From Archaeoglobales archaeon (lineage in GTDB: Archaea; Halobacteriota; Archaeoglobi; Archaeoglobales; Archaeoglobaceae), in assembly GCA_003663055.1 (NCBI GenBank), contig QMZF01000042.1, positions 1 to 7,207 of the forward strand: 7,207 bases of DNA. Direction: 5' to 3'. The notes beneath the pieces were generated by a model. The model made no database searches and was not told the DNA's origin. It was given only the letters and a program-made list of their open reading frames with translations. Below are positions 1-5,765 of the stretch, piece by piece. A program made the position numbers and the translations under genes. The stretch's first letter is position 1. Each line of letters begins with the position of its first letter.

Positions 1-421
1 GCTCGTTTACGGAGAGCTGGAAATTGGTGAAGCGTCGCCAGTGCCACTTATAAGGGAAGTAAAAAAGAGAGCGGGAAAGACTGCTATTTTCGATTGCCCG
101 CCTGGCGTTTCATGCCCGATGGTCGAAAGTGTAAGGGATGCAGACTTCGTTGTTCTTGTTGCAGAACCTACACCCTTCAGCCTTCATGATTTAAAACTTG
201 CAGTTGAAGTAGTAAAAGAGCTTGAAAGACCATTTGGAGTTGTAATAAACAAGTATGGGCTTTCCTTTGACATCGAAGGTTTCTGTGAAAAAGAGGGAAT
301 ACCTGTAATCTCCAAGATTCCCTTTAGCCCCGACATAGCCTCGGCGTATTCGAGGGGTGAACTACTCTTTGCTTACAAAGATACATTTGTAGATATTTAC
401 GATAGGCTGGTGGAATTATGA
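1..421 (+). CDS. MinD-superfamily P-loop ATPase, probably ferredoxin-inserted type (5' partial)
   Basis: Only the C-terminal 139 residues are present; reading frame begins at base 2 and stays open to the window edge, so the GTG at 41 is an internal Val codon, not a start. Visible is the end of a MinD-like nucleotide-binding domain: a beta strand followed by DCPPGVSCPM (partial residues 31-40; Asp plus PPG form the switch II/Walker B region, with a Cys-Pro typical of this family), then a VVLVAEPT strand and a VVINKY strand. The same blocks occur in the same order in the next gene, so the two are paralogues. The Walker A loop and the expected ferredoxin insert would lie upstream of the window and are not seen. 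The stop overlaps the next start by four bases (ATGA), implying translational coupling. Role is inferred as ATP-dependent handling of a metal or Fe-S cofactor; the substrate is unknown. Confidence 0.85.
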   Translation, partial: LVYGELEIGEASPVPLIREVKKRAGKTAIFDCPPGVSCPMVESVRDADFVVLVAEPTPFSLHDLKLAVEVVKELERPFGVVINKYGLSFDIEGFCEKEGIPVISKIPFSPDIASAYSRGELLFAYKDTFVDIYDRLVEL

Positions 422-1260
422 GGCAGATAACGGTGATAAGTGGCAAAGGTGGAACGGGGAAGACAACCATTACCGCAATGTTCGCAGCCCTTGCTGGCGA
501 TGTGGTTATAGCCGACTGCGATGTGGATGCCCCAAACCTCCACATACTGCTGAAACCGAGGGTTTTGAGGGAGGAGCCCTTTGTTGGCAGCAAAAAAGCC
601 TTTATAACCGACGCCTGCACGGCCTGTGGACTTTGCTACGAACTTTGCAGGTTCAACGCCATAATTCCTGGAGAAGTTTACTCCGTTGATGATGTCAGAT
701 GCGAAGGCTGCGCTCTCTGCTTCAATGCCTGCCCGGAAAAGGCTATTGAAATGCGAACTGTGCAATCGGGTAGAATATTCTTGTCAGAGACTGACTACGG
801 CCCAATGGTTCACGCTTTACTTAATCCTGGAGAAGAGAACAGCGGTATGCTCGTGTCTGAAGTTAGGGAAAGAGCAAAGCATGTGGCTGAAGAGAGAAAA
901 GCAAGGTTAGTGCTGCTTGATGCTGCAGCTGGCATTGGCTGTCCAGTAATTGCATCGCTTGCAAACGCAGATCTTGCGGTGGTTGTTGCTGAGCCAACGC
1001 TTTCGGGGATTTCGGACATGGAACGCGTAATAAGGCTTGCCGAGCACTTCAGAATTGGCTGCGTTGTTATCATAAATAAGTACGATTTAAATCCAGATAT
1101 GGCTGTGAGGATAGAGGAAGTCTGCAGGGAAATGAACGTCGAAGTATTGGGTAAAGTTCCCTACGACGCTTCAATTCCTGAACAGCTGTCTAAACTTAGT
1201 TTTCCCTTTGAAGGAAAGGCAGCCAGGGCTATTGAAGCCGTCTGGAACTCATTGAGGTGA
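418..1260 (+). CDS. MinD-superfamily P-loop ATPase with inserted two-cluster 4Fe-4S ferredoxin domain
   Basis: A complete 280-residue protein. The deviant Walker A motif KGGTGKTT is at residues 10-17, followed by ADCDVDAPN near 32-40. A bacterial-type ferredoxin module is then inserted into the ATPase fold: CxxCxxCxxxC at Cys67, 70, 73, 77 and again at Cys95, 98, 101, 105, enough for two 4Fe-4S clusters. The ATPase fold resumes with LVLLDAAAG (164-172) and Cys175-Pro, then VVVAEPT and VVIINKYD. This order is characteristic of the MinD-superfamily ATPases containing an inserted ferredoxin domain, cytoplasmic proteins often encoded in pairs. The start is set by the ATGA overlap with the upstream gene and a GGTGG site at 409-413. 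Odd point: DxAAG replaces the DxPPG seen in the upstream paralogue. Family assignment is secure; the biochemical role (cofactor or Fe-S assembly, or ATP-driven electron transfer) is inferred. Confidence 0.93.
   Translation: MRQITVISGKGGTGKTTITAMFAALAGDVVIADCDVDAPNLHILLKPRVLREEPFVGSKKAFITDACTACGLCYELCRFNAIIPGEVYSVDDVRCEGCALCFNACPEKAIEMRTVQSGRIFLSETDYGPMVHALLNPGEENSGMLVSEVRERAKHVAEERKARLVLLDAAAGIGCPVIASLANADLAVVVAEPTLSGISDMERVIRLAEHFRIGCVVIINKYDLNPDMAVRIEEVCREMNVEVLGKVPYDASIPEQLSKLSFPFEGKAARAIEAVWNSLR
1254..1260 (+). promoter_or_regulatory. Shine-Dalgarno site GAGGTGA for mrp, containing the upstream stop codon
   Basis: GAGGTGA ends four bases before the ATG at 1265, and its TGA is the stop codon of the preceding ATPase gene. 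This fixes the mrp start and suggests reinitiation by ribosomes finishing the upstream gene. Confidence 0.75.
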
Positions 1261-1264
1261 TTGT

Positions 1265-2041
1265 ATGCAGAAGGGAGATAAAAAGGAAGAGAAGCTAGAA
1301 ATTGAGGAGCAGATAAAAAGGAAAATGGCACGTATAAAGAGGAGAATAGCAGTGATGAGCGGAAAGGGAGGCGTTGGAAAGTCGACAGTAACAGCCTTGC
1401 TTGCCGTTCACTTCGCTAGGCAGGGTAAGCTCGTTGGTGTGCTTGATGCCGACTTTCTCGGGCCAAGCATACCCAAGCTCTTTGGAATCGAAAGAAAAAA
1501 GCCTCTTTCCGGCATAGACGGGCTTGAACCCGTTTTAACACCCAAGTATGCAATTAGAGTGATGTCCCTTCAGTTCATGACACCCGAAGGTATAGCGGTA
1601 ATATGGAGGGGGCCCATGATTTCGAAGGTTCTTGAGGACTTCATCGCCCACACTTCTTGGGGCAACCTTGACTACCTCATCGTAGACATGCCACCTGGAA
1701 CTGGCGACGCTCCAATTACGGTTTTGCAAGACATTCCGCTCGATGGCGTGATTATGGTCGCAACACCCCACGACCTAGCTGCAAATATAGTGGAAAGGGC
1801 AATAAACATGGCCAGATCTATGAATACCGATGTCATCGGTATAGTGGAGAACATGAGCTACTACCGCTGTCCCGAGTGTGGCAGAATTGCTCGCTTCGGC
1901 AAAAGCACAGCTTTGCTTGCTAAGAAGTATGGACTTAAAATCCTTGCAAGCATACCTCTTGAAGAGAGCCTCGCGCACTACTGTGATGCGGGGATAGTAG
2001 AAGAGTACAAAACCGATTACTTTGAGGGAGTAGAATTCTAG
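1265..2041 (+). CDS. mrp: Mrp/NBP35 (ApbC)-family Fe-S cluster carrier ATPase
   Basis: 258 residues. After a charged, Lys/Glu-rich N-terminal tail of about 27 residues comes the Mrp nucleotide-binding fold: GKGGVGKST (33-41, deviant Walker A), LDADFLGPSIP (60-70), IWRGPM (113-118) and LIVDMPPGTGD (138-148, switch II). The C-terminal part carries ENMSYYRCPECG, whose Cys202-x-x-Cys205 pair is the conserved CxxC that bridges a 4Fe-4S cluster between two subunits in this family. Members bind and transfer Fe-S clusters to apo-proteins in the cytoplasm. There is no N-terminal MIP18/DUF59 domain and no N-terminal four-Cys ferredoxin motif as in eukaryotic NBP35, so this is the short archaeal Mrp form. 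It closes the three-ATPase operon, which supports a joint role in cofactor maturation. The exact client is not visible. Confidence 0.95.
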   Translation: MQKGDKKEEKLEIEEQIKRKMARIKRRIAVMSGKGGVGKSTVTALLAVHFARQGKLVGVLDADFLGPSIPKLFGIERKKPLSGIDGLEPVLTPKYAIRVMSLQFMTPEGIAVIWRGPMISKVLEDFIAHTSWGNLDYLIVDMPPGTGDAPITVLQDIPLDGVIMVATPHDLAANIVERAINMARSMNTDVIGIVENMSYYRCPECGRIARFGKSTALLAKKYGLKILASIPLEESLAHYCDAGIVEEYKTDYFEGVEF

Positions 2042-2068
2042 TAAGTTTTTGAAGGATAAAAAAGGATT

Positions 2069-2084
2069 GTAAAGCTTTATAAAG
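2069..2084 (+). promoter_or_regulatory. Candidate BRE/TATA promoter for the exported-protein/lipoprotein pair
   Basis: GTAAAG followed by CTTTATAAAG resembles an archaeal BRE plus TATA box; the TATA part is a perfect 10-base palindrome (2075-2084). With a spacing of about 26 bases, transcription would begin near 2105, giving a leader of roughly 70 bases before the ATG at 2175. It is the best TATA match in this gap. Confidence 0.5.
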
Positions 2085-2091
2085 TTTTAGG

Positions 2092-2110
2092 GCTCTTTTC
2101 AATATTTTTT
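2092..2110 (+). terminator. Possible oligo-T terminator after the ATPase operon
   Basis: A T-rich stretch (CTCTTTTC, then six T at 2105-2110 after AATA) follows mrp by about 50 bases. Archaeal termination commonly occurs at T-runs without a stable hairpin. A shorter T5 lies at 2046-2050. No strong stem is visible; the call is tentative because the stretch overlaps the likely start region of the next transcript. Confidence 0.35.
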
Positions 2111-2132
2111 GAAAAACTTGTAGAAAAGTATG

Positions 2133-2142
2133 CTTATATTTT
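2133..2142 (+). promoter_or_regulatory. Alternative TATA-like element closer to the exported-protein gene
   Basis: CTTATATTTT, preceded by the purine-rich AGAAAAGTA, could also be a TATA box. Transcription would then begin near 2160-2165, leaving almost no leader and trimming the GAGGTGA ribosome site at 2162-2168, so it is less attractive than the upstream element. Both may be used. Confidence 0.3.
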
Positions 2143-2174
2143 CCGATGAGAACTTACTGTTGAGGTGATGCGAG

Positions 2175-3533
2175 ATGCGGGCTGTAGTTGTAGCGTTGGT
2201 GTTTGCAGCGTTGTGCCTTGCCGTGGGAACAGCGATGGCACAGAATATGCAGCTACAAGTTGGCACAGATACGCATGAAGAACACAGCAACACCAACGTT
2301 AAAACCGAAACAGAACTGGAAGTTGGTGAAACTACTACGCTAGAACAAACGCAGGCAGAAACGACTGCAGGAACTGCGGGAACACAAACAGTTAAAATAA
2401 TTAAGGAACAGGTAGGAGAGCAAAATGCCGGGCAACAGCTTAAAGTGACGGAAAAAGTGCGCGAAAGATTACATAAGCATGCAGCTAAGATCGAAGAGGG
2501 ATACGCTAAAGCCAAGCAAAAATACAAGATTTTGAGGGAAAAGTACATGAAACTCAAGCAGGAAGGCAAGTTTGACTTCGGTCATGCGAAGAAGTACTGT
2601 TTCGCAGCCGGGATATACATCGAAAAGTGGTTTGACAGAATAGAGACACTCATACTAAACTCGAAGATGGACAACGAGACGAAAGAGGCTATGCTTGCAA
2701 GGATAGAGGAGGAAAGAGCAATCTTCGAAGAAAAGCTCCAGGCTGTCAACGAATCGGAAACACCCGAAGAGCTGAGAGAGGCCGTTAAAGAGCTCAAGGA
2801 AGAGTGGAAGAACGTTAGGATACTCGTAAAGGCAGCAGTAATGCAGGTGGTTATAGTCAAGATTGAGAACGTAATAGAGAAGGCAGAAGACCTCCAGTTA
2901 AAGCTCGAAGAACGTGTCAACGAAGTTGGCAGTGACGAGCTTGCTGCAATACTGGAAGACTACGAAGCAAAGCTTGAGGACGCTAAGGATAAACTTGAAG
3001 AAGCTAAGGACATATTGACCACTGCAGAGACTCGAGAAGACGTTAACGAAGCTCAGAAGCTGATAAGAGATGCAGTTAGCTTGCTAAGAGATGCATTCAA
3101 GGACGTGAGAGAGATTGTTAAGGGGCTCAGAGAGGAGAGGAAGGGCAAGGTCTTCTTTGGCAACCAGACAGGCGAGCTGTTTGCCAGAGGGAACGGAACA
3201 GCAAAATTCGAGGGCAAGGGAATAGTGGTCGTTAGAGGCAACGGAACTCTTATCGTCGAGCCTGACACCGCAATAGTTACACTCGTTGGCTTTGGCAGCA
3301 AGAGTGTTGAAAACGGTGTTGCAAAGGTGAGTGGGGAAGGCAGGGCTGTGATCAGAGGTGAGAACATCAAGGTTACGATCGAGGGAGAGAACCTCAGACT
3401 CTTCATCAAAGGCTCAGGATCAGTCTACCTTGAGGGTGAAGGTAGCTACAAAGCCAAGAAACTACCAAAGTACAAGATGACAGAAGAAGTCTACGAAGGC
3501 AGCGTTGAAGTGGAAATTGGAGGTGAGCAGTGA
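2175..3533 (+). CDS. Exported coiled-coil protein with C-terminal Gly-rich beta domain, function unknown
   Basis: I do not recognise a named family for this 452-residue protein. Residues 1-22 look like a Sec signal peptide: Arg2, a hydrophobic core, then the AxA site Ala20-Met-Ala22 before Gln23. Residues 30-72 are rich in Thr, Glu and Gln and probably disordered. From about 92 to 325 the sequence is almost continuously charged and helical, with Leu/Ile/Val spacing suggesting coiled coil. From about 326 to 427 it switches to short beta strands separated by Gly turns, with an internal duplication (see repeat). N-glycosylation sequons occur at Asn167, 192, 330, 340 and 356, fitting an extracellular location. 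After cleavage only one Cys (142) remains. The start is fixed by GAGGTGA at 2162-2168, six bases before ATG. It is coupled by a one-base overlap to a lipoprotein, so the two probably act together at the cell surface; that is inference. Confidence 0.9.
   Translation: MRAVVVALVFAALCLAVGTAMAQNMQLQVGTDTHEEHSNTNVKTETELEVGETTTLEQTQAETTAGTAGTQTVKIIKEQVGEQNAGQQLKVTEKVRERLHKHAAKIEEGYAKAKQKYKILREKYMKLKQEGKFDFGHAKKYCFAAGIYIEKWFDRIETLILNSKMDNETKEAMLARIEEERAIFEEKLQAVNESETPEELREAVKELKEEWKNVRILVKAAVMQVVIVKIENVIEKAEDLQLKLEERVNEVGSDELAAILEDYEAKLEDAKDKLEEAKDILTTAETREDVNEAQKLIRDAVSLLRDAFKDVREIVKGLREERKGKVFFGNQTGELFARGNGTAKFEGKGIVVVRGNGTLIVEPDTAIVTLVGFGSKSVENGVAKVSGEGRAVIRGENIKVTIEGENLRLFIKGSGSVYLEGEGSYKAKKLPKYKMTEEVYEGSVEVEIGGEQ
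3201..3440 (+). repeat. Two diverged ~40-residue beta repeats encoded in tandem
   Basis: Protein residues 343-381 and 383-422 of the exported protein align: both open AK, then GxG, then a V/I strand ending in RG (354-355 and 394-395), and both end with a strand followed by GxGS (372-375 and 413-416). Offset is 40 at the start and 41 at the end, so one residue is inserted. It points to an old internal duplication of a beta unit. Identity is low and mostly at Gly positions, so the call is moderate. Confidence 0.5.
3519..3526 (+). promoter_or_regulatory. Shine-Dalgarno site GGAGGTGA deciding the lipoprotein start
   Basis: GGAGGTGA lies six bases before the ATG at 3533, the same spacing as for the upstream gene. 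It favours ATG 3533 over the in-frame GTG at 3530. The site lies inside the last codons of the upstream gene, so expression of the two is probably coupled. Confidence 0.75.
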
Positions 3534-3751
3534 TGAGAAAACTGGCTGTAGTTCTTGTTCTCATCGCTGCACTCCTCCTACTTGGATGTGCCGAGCAAGT
3601 AACAACTCCGACACCGACTCAAACACCAACGATTCAAGAAACACCCACCGAGGAAGAGAAGGAAGTCAAACTGATAGAAGAGAACATAAGTGAGGTGGAG
3701 AACATACTCAATGACTTGATTGAACTAGATAACATAAATTTTGAAGTATAA
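3533..3751 (+). CDS. Small lipoprotein, function unknown
   Basis: 72 residues. The N-terminus is a classical lipoprotein signal: Arg2-Lys3, a hydrophobic run, then the lipobox LLGC with Cys19 as the expected lipid-modified residue. A Thr/Pro linker (about 24-39, TTPTPTQTPT type) follows, then an acidic helix-forming tail of about 30 residues with one sequon at Asn51. No catalytic or ligand-binding motif is seen. The mature protein is too small for a solute-binding protein, so it may be a membrane anchor or partner for the exported coiled-coil protein, with which it shares a TGATG stop/start overlap. The charged tail could pair with the partner's helices; this is inference only. The open frame could be extended one codon upstream to GTG 3530, but the ribosome site spacing supports ATG 3533. 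Confidence 0.85.
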   Translation: MRKLAVVLVLIAALLLLGCAEQVTTPTPTQTPTIQETPTEEEKEVKLIEENISEVENILNDLIELDNINFEV

Positions 3752-3774
3752 TTTTTTTAAAATTTTTCAAAAAA
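3752..3774. terminator. Shared AT-only terminator between convergent genes
   Basis: The whole 23-base gap between the lipoprotein stop and the rtcB stop is A/T apart from one C. It holds T7 (3752-3758) and T5 (3763-3767) for + strand transcripts, and A6 (3769-3774) that reads as T6 for the - strand transcript. This suits hairpin-independent archaeal termination in both directions. Confidence 0.6.
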
Positions 3775-5223
3775 TTACCCTTTCGCTACACCGAGTGGAA
3801 GGAGTTTTGCAACAAGCCTCGAAAGGCCAGCTTTATGTACAACATCAACAACGTCATCGCTGCGTTTGTACGCTTCTGGCGCCTCCTCAGCAAGCAAAGC
3901 GCCTTGTGTGGCTCTTACGTATATCCCCCTCTTTTCAAGGTTCGACTTCACAGCTGAACCCCTCAATCTCCTCTTTGCCTCAGCTCTGCTCATAACTCTG
4001 CCACTTCCATGGCACGTTGAGCCAAAACTCTCCTCCATTGCCTTCTCCGTTCCTATGAGCACGTAGCTTGGCGTTCCCATACTGCCGGGGATTAGAACGG
4101 GCTGACCCATATCGCGGTAGTGTTCGGGTACTTCCTTGCATCCCGGCCCAAAGGCTCTTGTAGCACCTTTTCTGTGCACGCAAACCCTCCTCTTTTTGCC
4201 GTTTACTCTATGCTCCTCGAACTTGGCTATGTTGTGCGCCACGTCGTAAACGAGTCTCATCTCCAAGTCATCTTCGCTCATGTTGAATATCTTTTCAAAG
4301 GTCTCGCGAACCCAGTGGGTAATTATCTGCCTGTTGCACCATGCATAGTTTGCGCTTGCGGCCATTCCAGCAAAGTAGTCCTGCCCCTCTCTGCTTTTAA
4401 TCGGGGCGCATGCGAGCTGTCTGTCGGGCAGCTTTATTCCGTACTTCTTCACTGCTCTGTCAAGAACTTCGAGGAAGTCTGTGCAAACCTGATGTCCAAG
4501 TCCTCGACTACCGCAGTGGATCATAACCGTAACCATGCCTTCTTCGAGCCCCATTACCTTTGCAGCCTCCTCATCGTAAATTTCATCCACGTACTGCACT
4601 TCGAGGAAGTGGTTTCCACTTCCCAATGTACCGAGTTGCGGTCTTCCGCGACTTCTTGCCTTCTTACTTACCACTTCCGGTTTTCCTCCATCCAAGCAAC
4701 CGTACTCCTCGCAGTTTTCTAAATCTTCCTTCCAGCCATAGCCGTTTTCAATGGCCCATTTAGCACCGACAACAAAGATCTCGTCAAGCTCTTTGTCACT
4801 TACTCTGAGTCTTCCTTCGCTGCCAACACCAGATGGGACAGCAACGAAGAGCTCATCTATCAGTTGCTTTATCTTCGGCTTAACTTCATCAACCCTCAGA
4901 TTGCTCCTTAAGAGTCTGACTCCGCAGTTTATATCGAATCCAACTCCACCGGGCGAAACCACGCCTTCCTCGATGTCAAAGGCAGCAACGCCACCAATCG
5001 GAAATCCATAACCGACATGGACATCTGGCATTACAAGTGAGGCTTTCTGAATACCGGGCATTGTGGCAACGTTTGCAGCCTGCTCTACGGCATCTTTTTC
5101 TAGCATTTGCATGAGCTTCCTGTTTATGTAGAAGTACGCGGAAACTCTCATGCCCGGTTTGTAACCTTTCGGCAATTCCCACTTGCAATCTGTAATCTTT
5201 TTAAGAACACCTTCCATTCCCAT
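3775..5223 (-). CDS. rtcB: tRNA-splicing/RNA-repair ligase RtcB
   Basis: 482 residues, matching the usual archaeal length of about 480. RtcB joins RNA 2',3'-cyclic-phosphate (or 3'-phosphate) ends to 5'-OH ends using GTP and Mn2+, and ligates tRNA exons in archaea. Key residues are present: GFDINCG with Asp97 and Cys100, GSGNHF with Asn204 and His205, IHCGSRG with His236, DVAHN with His330, [12 protein letters not shown] (350-361), and CHGSGR with His405, the expected guanylylated His. These align at a shift of one or two positions with the Pyrococcus horikoshii residues I recall (Asp95, Cys98, His203, His234, His329, His404). The motif around the nucleophile is HGSGR rather than the common HGAGR. 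No intein interrupts it, although archaeal rtcB genes sometimes carry one. The start is fixed by a GAGGTGA site four bases upstream. The gene follows a leuD-type gene by four bases. No archease gene is visible here. Confidence 0.97.
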   Translation of the reverse strand: MGMEGVLKKITDCKWELPKGYKPGMRVSAYFYINRKLMQMLEKDAVEQAANVATMPGIQKASLVMPDVHVGYGFPIGGVAAFDIEEGVVSPGGVGFDINCGVRLLRSNLRVDEVKPKIKQLIDELFVAVPSGVGSEGRLRVSDKELDEIFVVGAKWAIENGYGWKEDLENCEEYGCLDGGKPEVVSKKARSRGRPQLGTLGSGNHFLEVQYVDEIYDEEAAKVMGLEEGMVTVMIHCGSRGLGHQVCTDFLEVLDRAVKKYGIKLPDRQLACAPIKSREGQDYFAGMAASANYAWCNRQIITHWVRETFEKIFNMSEDDLEMRLVYDVAHNIAKFEEHRVNGKKRRVCVHRKGATRAFGPGCKEVPEHYRDMGQPVLIPGSMGTPSYVLIGTEKAMEESFGSTCHGSGRVMSRAEAKRRLRGSAVKSNLEKRGIYVRATQGALLAEEAPEAYKRSDDVVDVVHKAGLSRLVAKLLPLGVAKG

Positions 5224-5227
5224 AGTC

Positions 5228-5234
5228 TCACCTC
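5228..5234 (-). promoter_or_regulatory. Shine-Dalgarno site GAGGTGA for rtcB, containing the leuD stop codon
   Basis: Read on the - strand, GAGGTGA ends four bases before the rtcB ATG, and its TGA is the stop codon of the upstream leuD-type gene. The layout repeats that between the two ATPase genes at 1254-1265 and implies translational coupling. Confidence 0.75.
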
Positions 5235-5710
5235 GCTACGAGAACTCTCCCAAAACCAACGAGTCCACCCTTCTCCATTATCTGAAGGAGGAACTCTGGC
5301 AGCGGATTAATAGGATACTCCTCTCCTTTCGTTCTATTTATAACAACATTCCTCCCGTAATCGATCTCCAGTTCATCGCCGTCTTCAATTCTATCAGCGT
5401 TGCTGCATTCAATTGCCTTTAGACCTATGTTTATTGCGTTTCTGAAGAAAATCCTTGCGTAAGATTTTGCTATAACCGCTTCAATTCCTGTCGCTTTTAG
5501 AGCAAGAGGGGCGTGCTCTCTGCTACTCCCACATCCAAAGTTCTCGCCTGCTACAACAAAATCTCCCGGTTTGACCTCTCTTGCGAACTCTGGCCTTATG
5601 TTCTCGAAAACGTGTTTTGCGAGCTCAATGGGATCGTTGATCACAAGGTACTTTCCCTGGATTATGACATCCGTATCGATATCATCGTCAAACTTCCAAG
5701 CTCTGCCCAT
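5228..5710 (-). CDS. leuD: 3-isopropylmalate dehydratase small subunit (LeuD/HacB family)
   Basis: 160 residues, the short split-type small subunit of aconitase-like dehydratases. It supplies the swivel domain; a separate LeuC-type large subunit holds the 4Fe-4S cluster. Diagnostic blocks are GRAWKF plus DDIDTDVII (2-17), YLVIND (21-26) and [14 protein letters not shown] (55-68), followed by the [18 protein letters not shown] block (80-97). The complete enzyme isomerises 2- to 3-isopropylmalate in leucine biosynthesis. Archaeal relatives can instead act on homoaconitate or similar acids; the loop after Tyr21-Leu22 is reported to set specificity, and Val23 here looks more like the isopropylmalate type than the Arg form I recall for homoaconitase. 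No large-subunit gene is present in the window. An in-frame TGA sits two codons upstream of ATG 5710, so the protein cannot start earlier. The ribosome site is weak (AAGG-like). Confidence 0.9.
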   Translation of the reverse strand: MGRAWKFDDDIDTDVIIQGKYLVINDPIELAKHVFENIRPEFAREVKPGDFVVAGENFGCGSSREHAPLALKATGIEAVIAKSYARIFFRNAINIGLKAIECSNADRIEDGDELEIDYGRNVVINRTKGEEYPINPLPEFLLQIMEKGGLVGFGRVLVAR

Positions 5711-5765
5711 GGTTCAGCCTTCTCAAATGGCTTTAAGAAGTTAACTGATGTATTCTTTTTTATCC
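5711..5765 (-). promoter_or_regulatory. 55-base gap upstream of leuD with at most a weak promoter
   Basis: Read on the - strand, the gap holds an A-rich run (complement of 5754-5762) and a poor TATA-like CTTCTTAAAG (complement of 5731-5740) whose expected start point would lie near the leuD ATG. There is no T-run after the membrane-protein stop, so read-through from that gene into leuD is likely, with optional internal initiation. Confidence 0.3.

Noticed and set aside
41..43. GTG at 41 as the start of the first ATPase
   Set aside because: The frame is open to the window edge and the upstream residues are in a conserved, MinD-like context; the protein would lack its Walker A loop, so it is an internal codon of a truncated gene.
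1265..1345. NBP35-type N-terminal ferredoxin motif in the Mrp protein
   Set aside because: The N-terminal tail is Lys/Glu-rich with no Cys, so it is the short Mrp/ApbC form.
2214..2216. Cys14 of the exported protein as a lipobox Cys
   Set aside because: The residues before it (Ala-Ala-Leu) do not fit a lipobox, and a good AxA signal-peptidase site follows at 20-22.
2168..2278. Cys-rich 36-codon overlapping frame starting at ATG 2168, seven bases before the exported-protein start
   Set aside because: Its ATG overlaps the Shine-Dalgarno site itself, leaving no spacing for initiation; the longer frame at 2175 has a clear signal peptide and proper spacing.
2099..2569. 156-codon antisense frame opposite the exported protein, Cys/Ser/Val-rich
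   Set aside because: Its composition is what is expected from the complement of a Glu/Lys/Thr-rich gene; it has no ribosome site or recognisable motif.
4120..4722. 200-codon + strand frame opposite rtcB
   Set aside because: It lies entirely within a gene with complete catalytic motifs on the other strand and shows no domain or ribosome site; it is a shadow frame.
3775..5223. Intein in rtcB, as found in some archaeal rtcB genes
   Set aside because: All catalytic blocks are contiguous and total length is 482 residues, the normal intein-free size.
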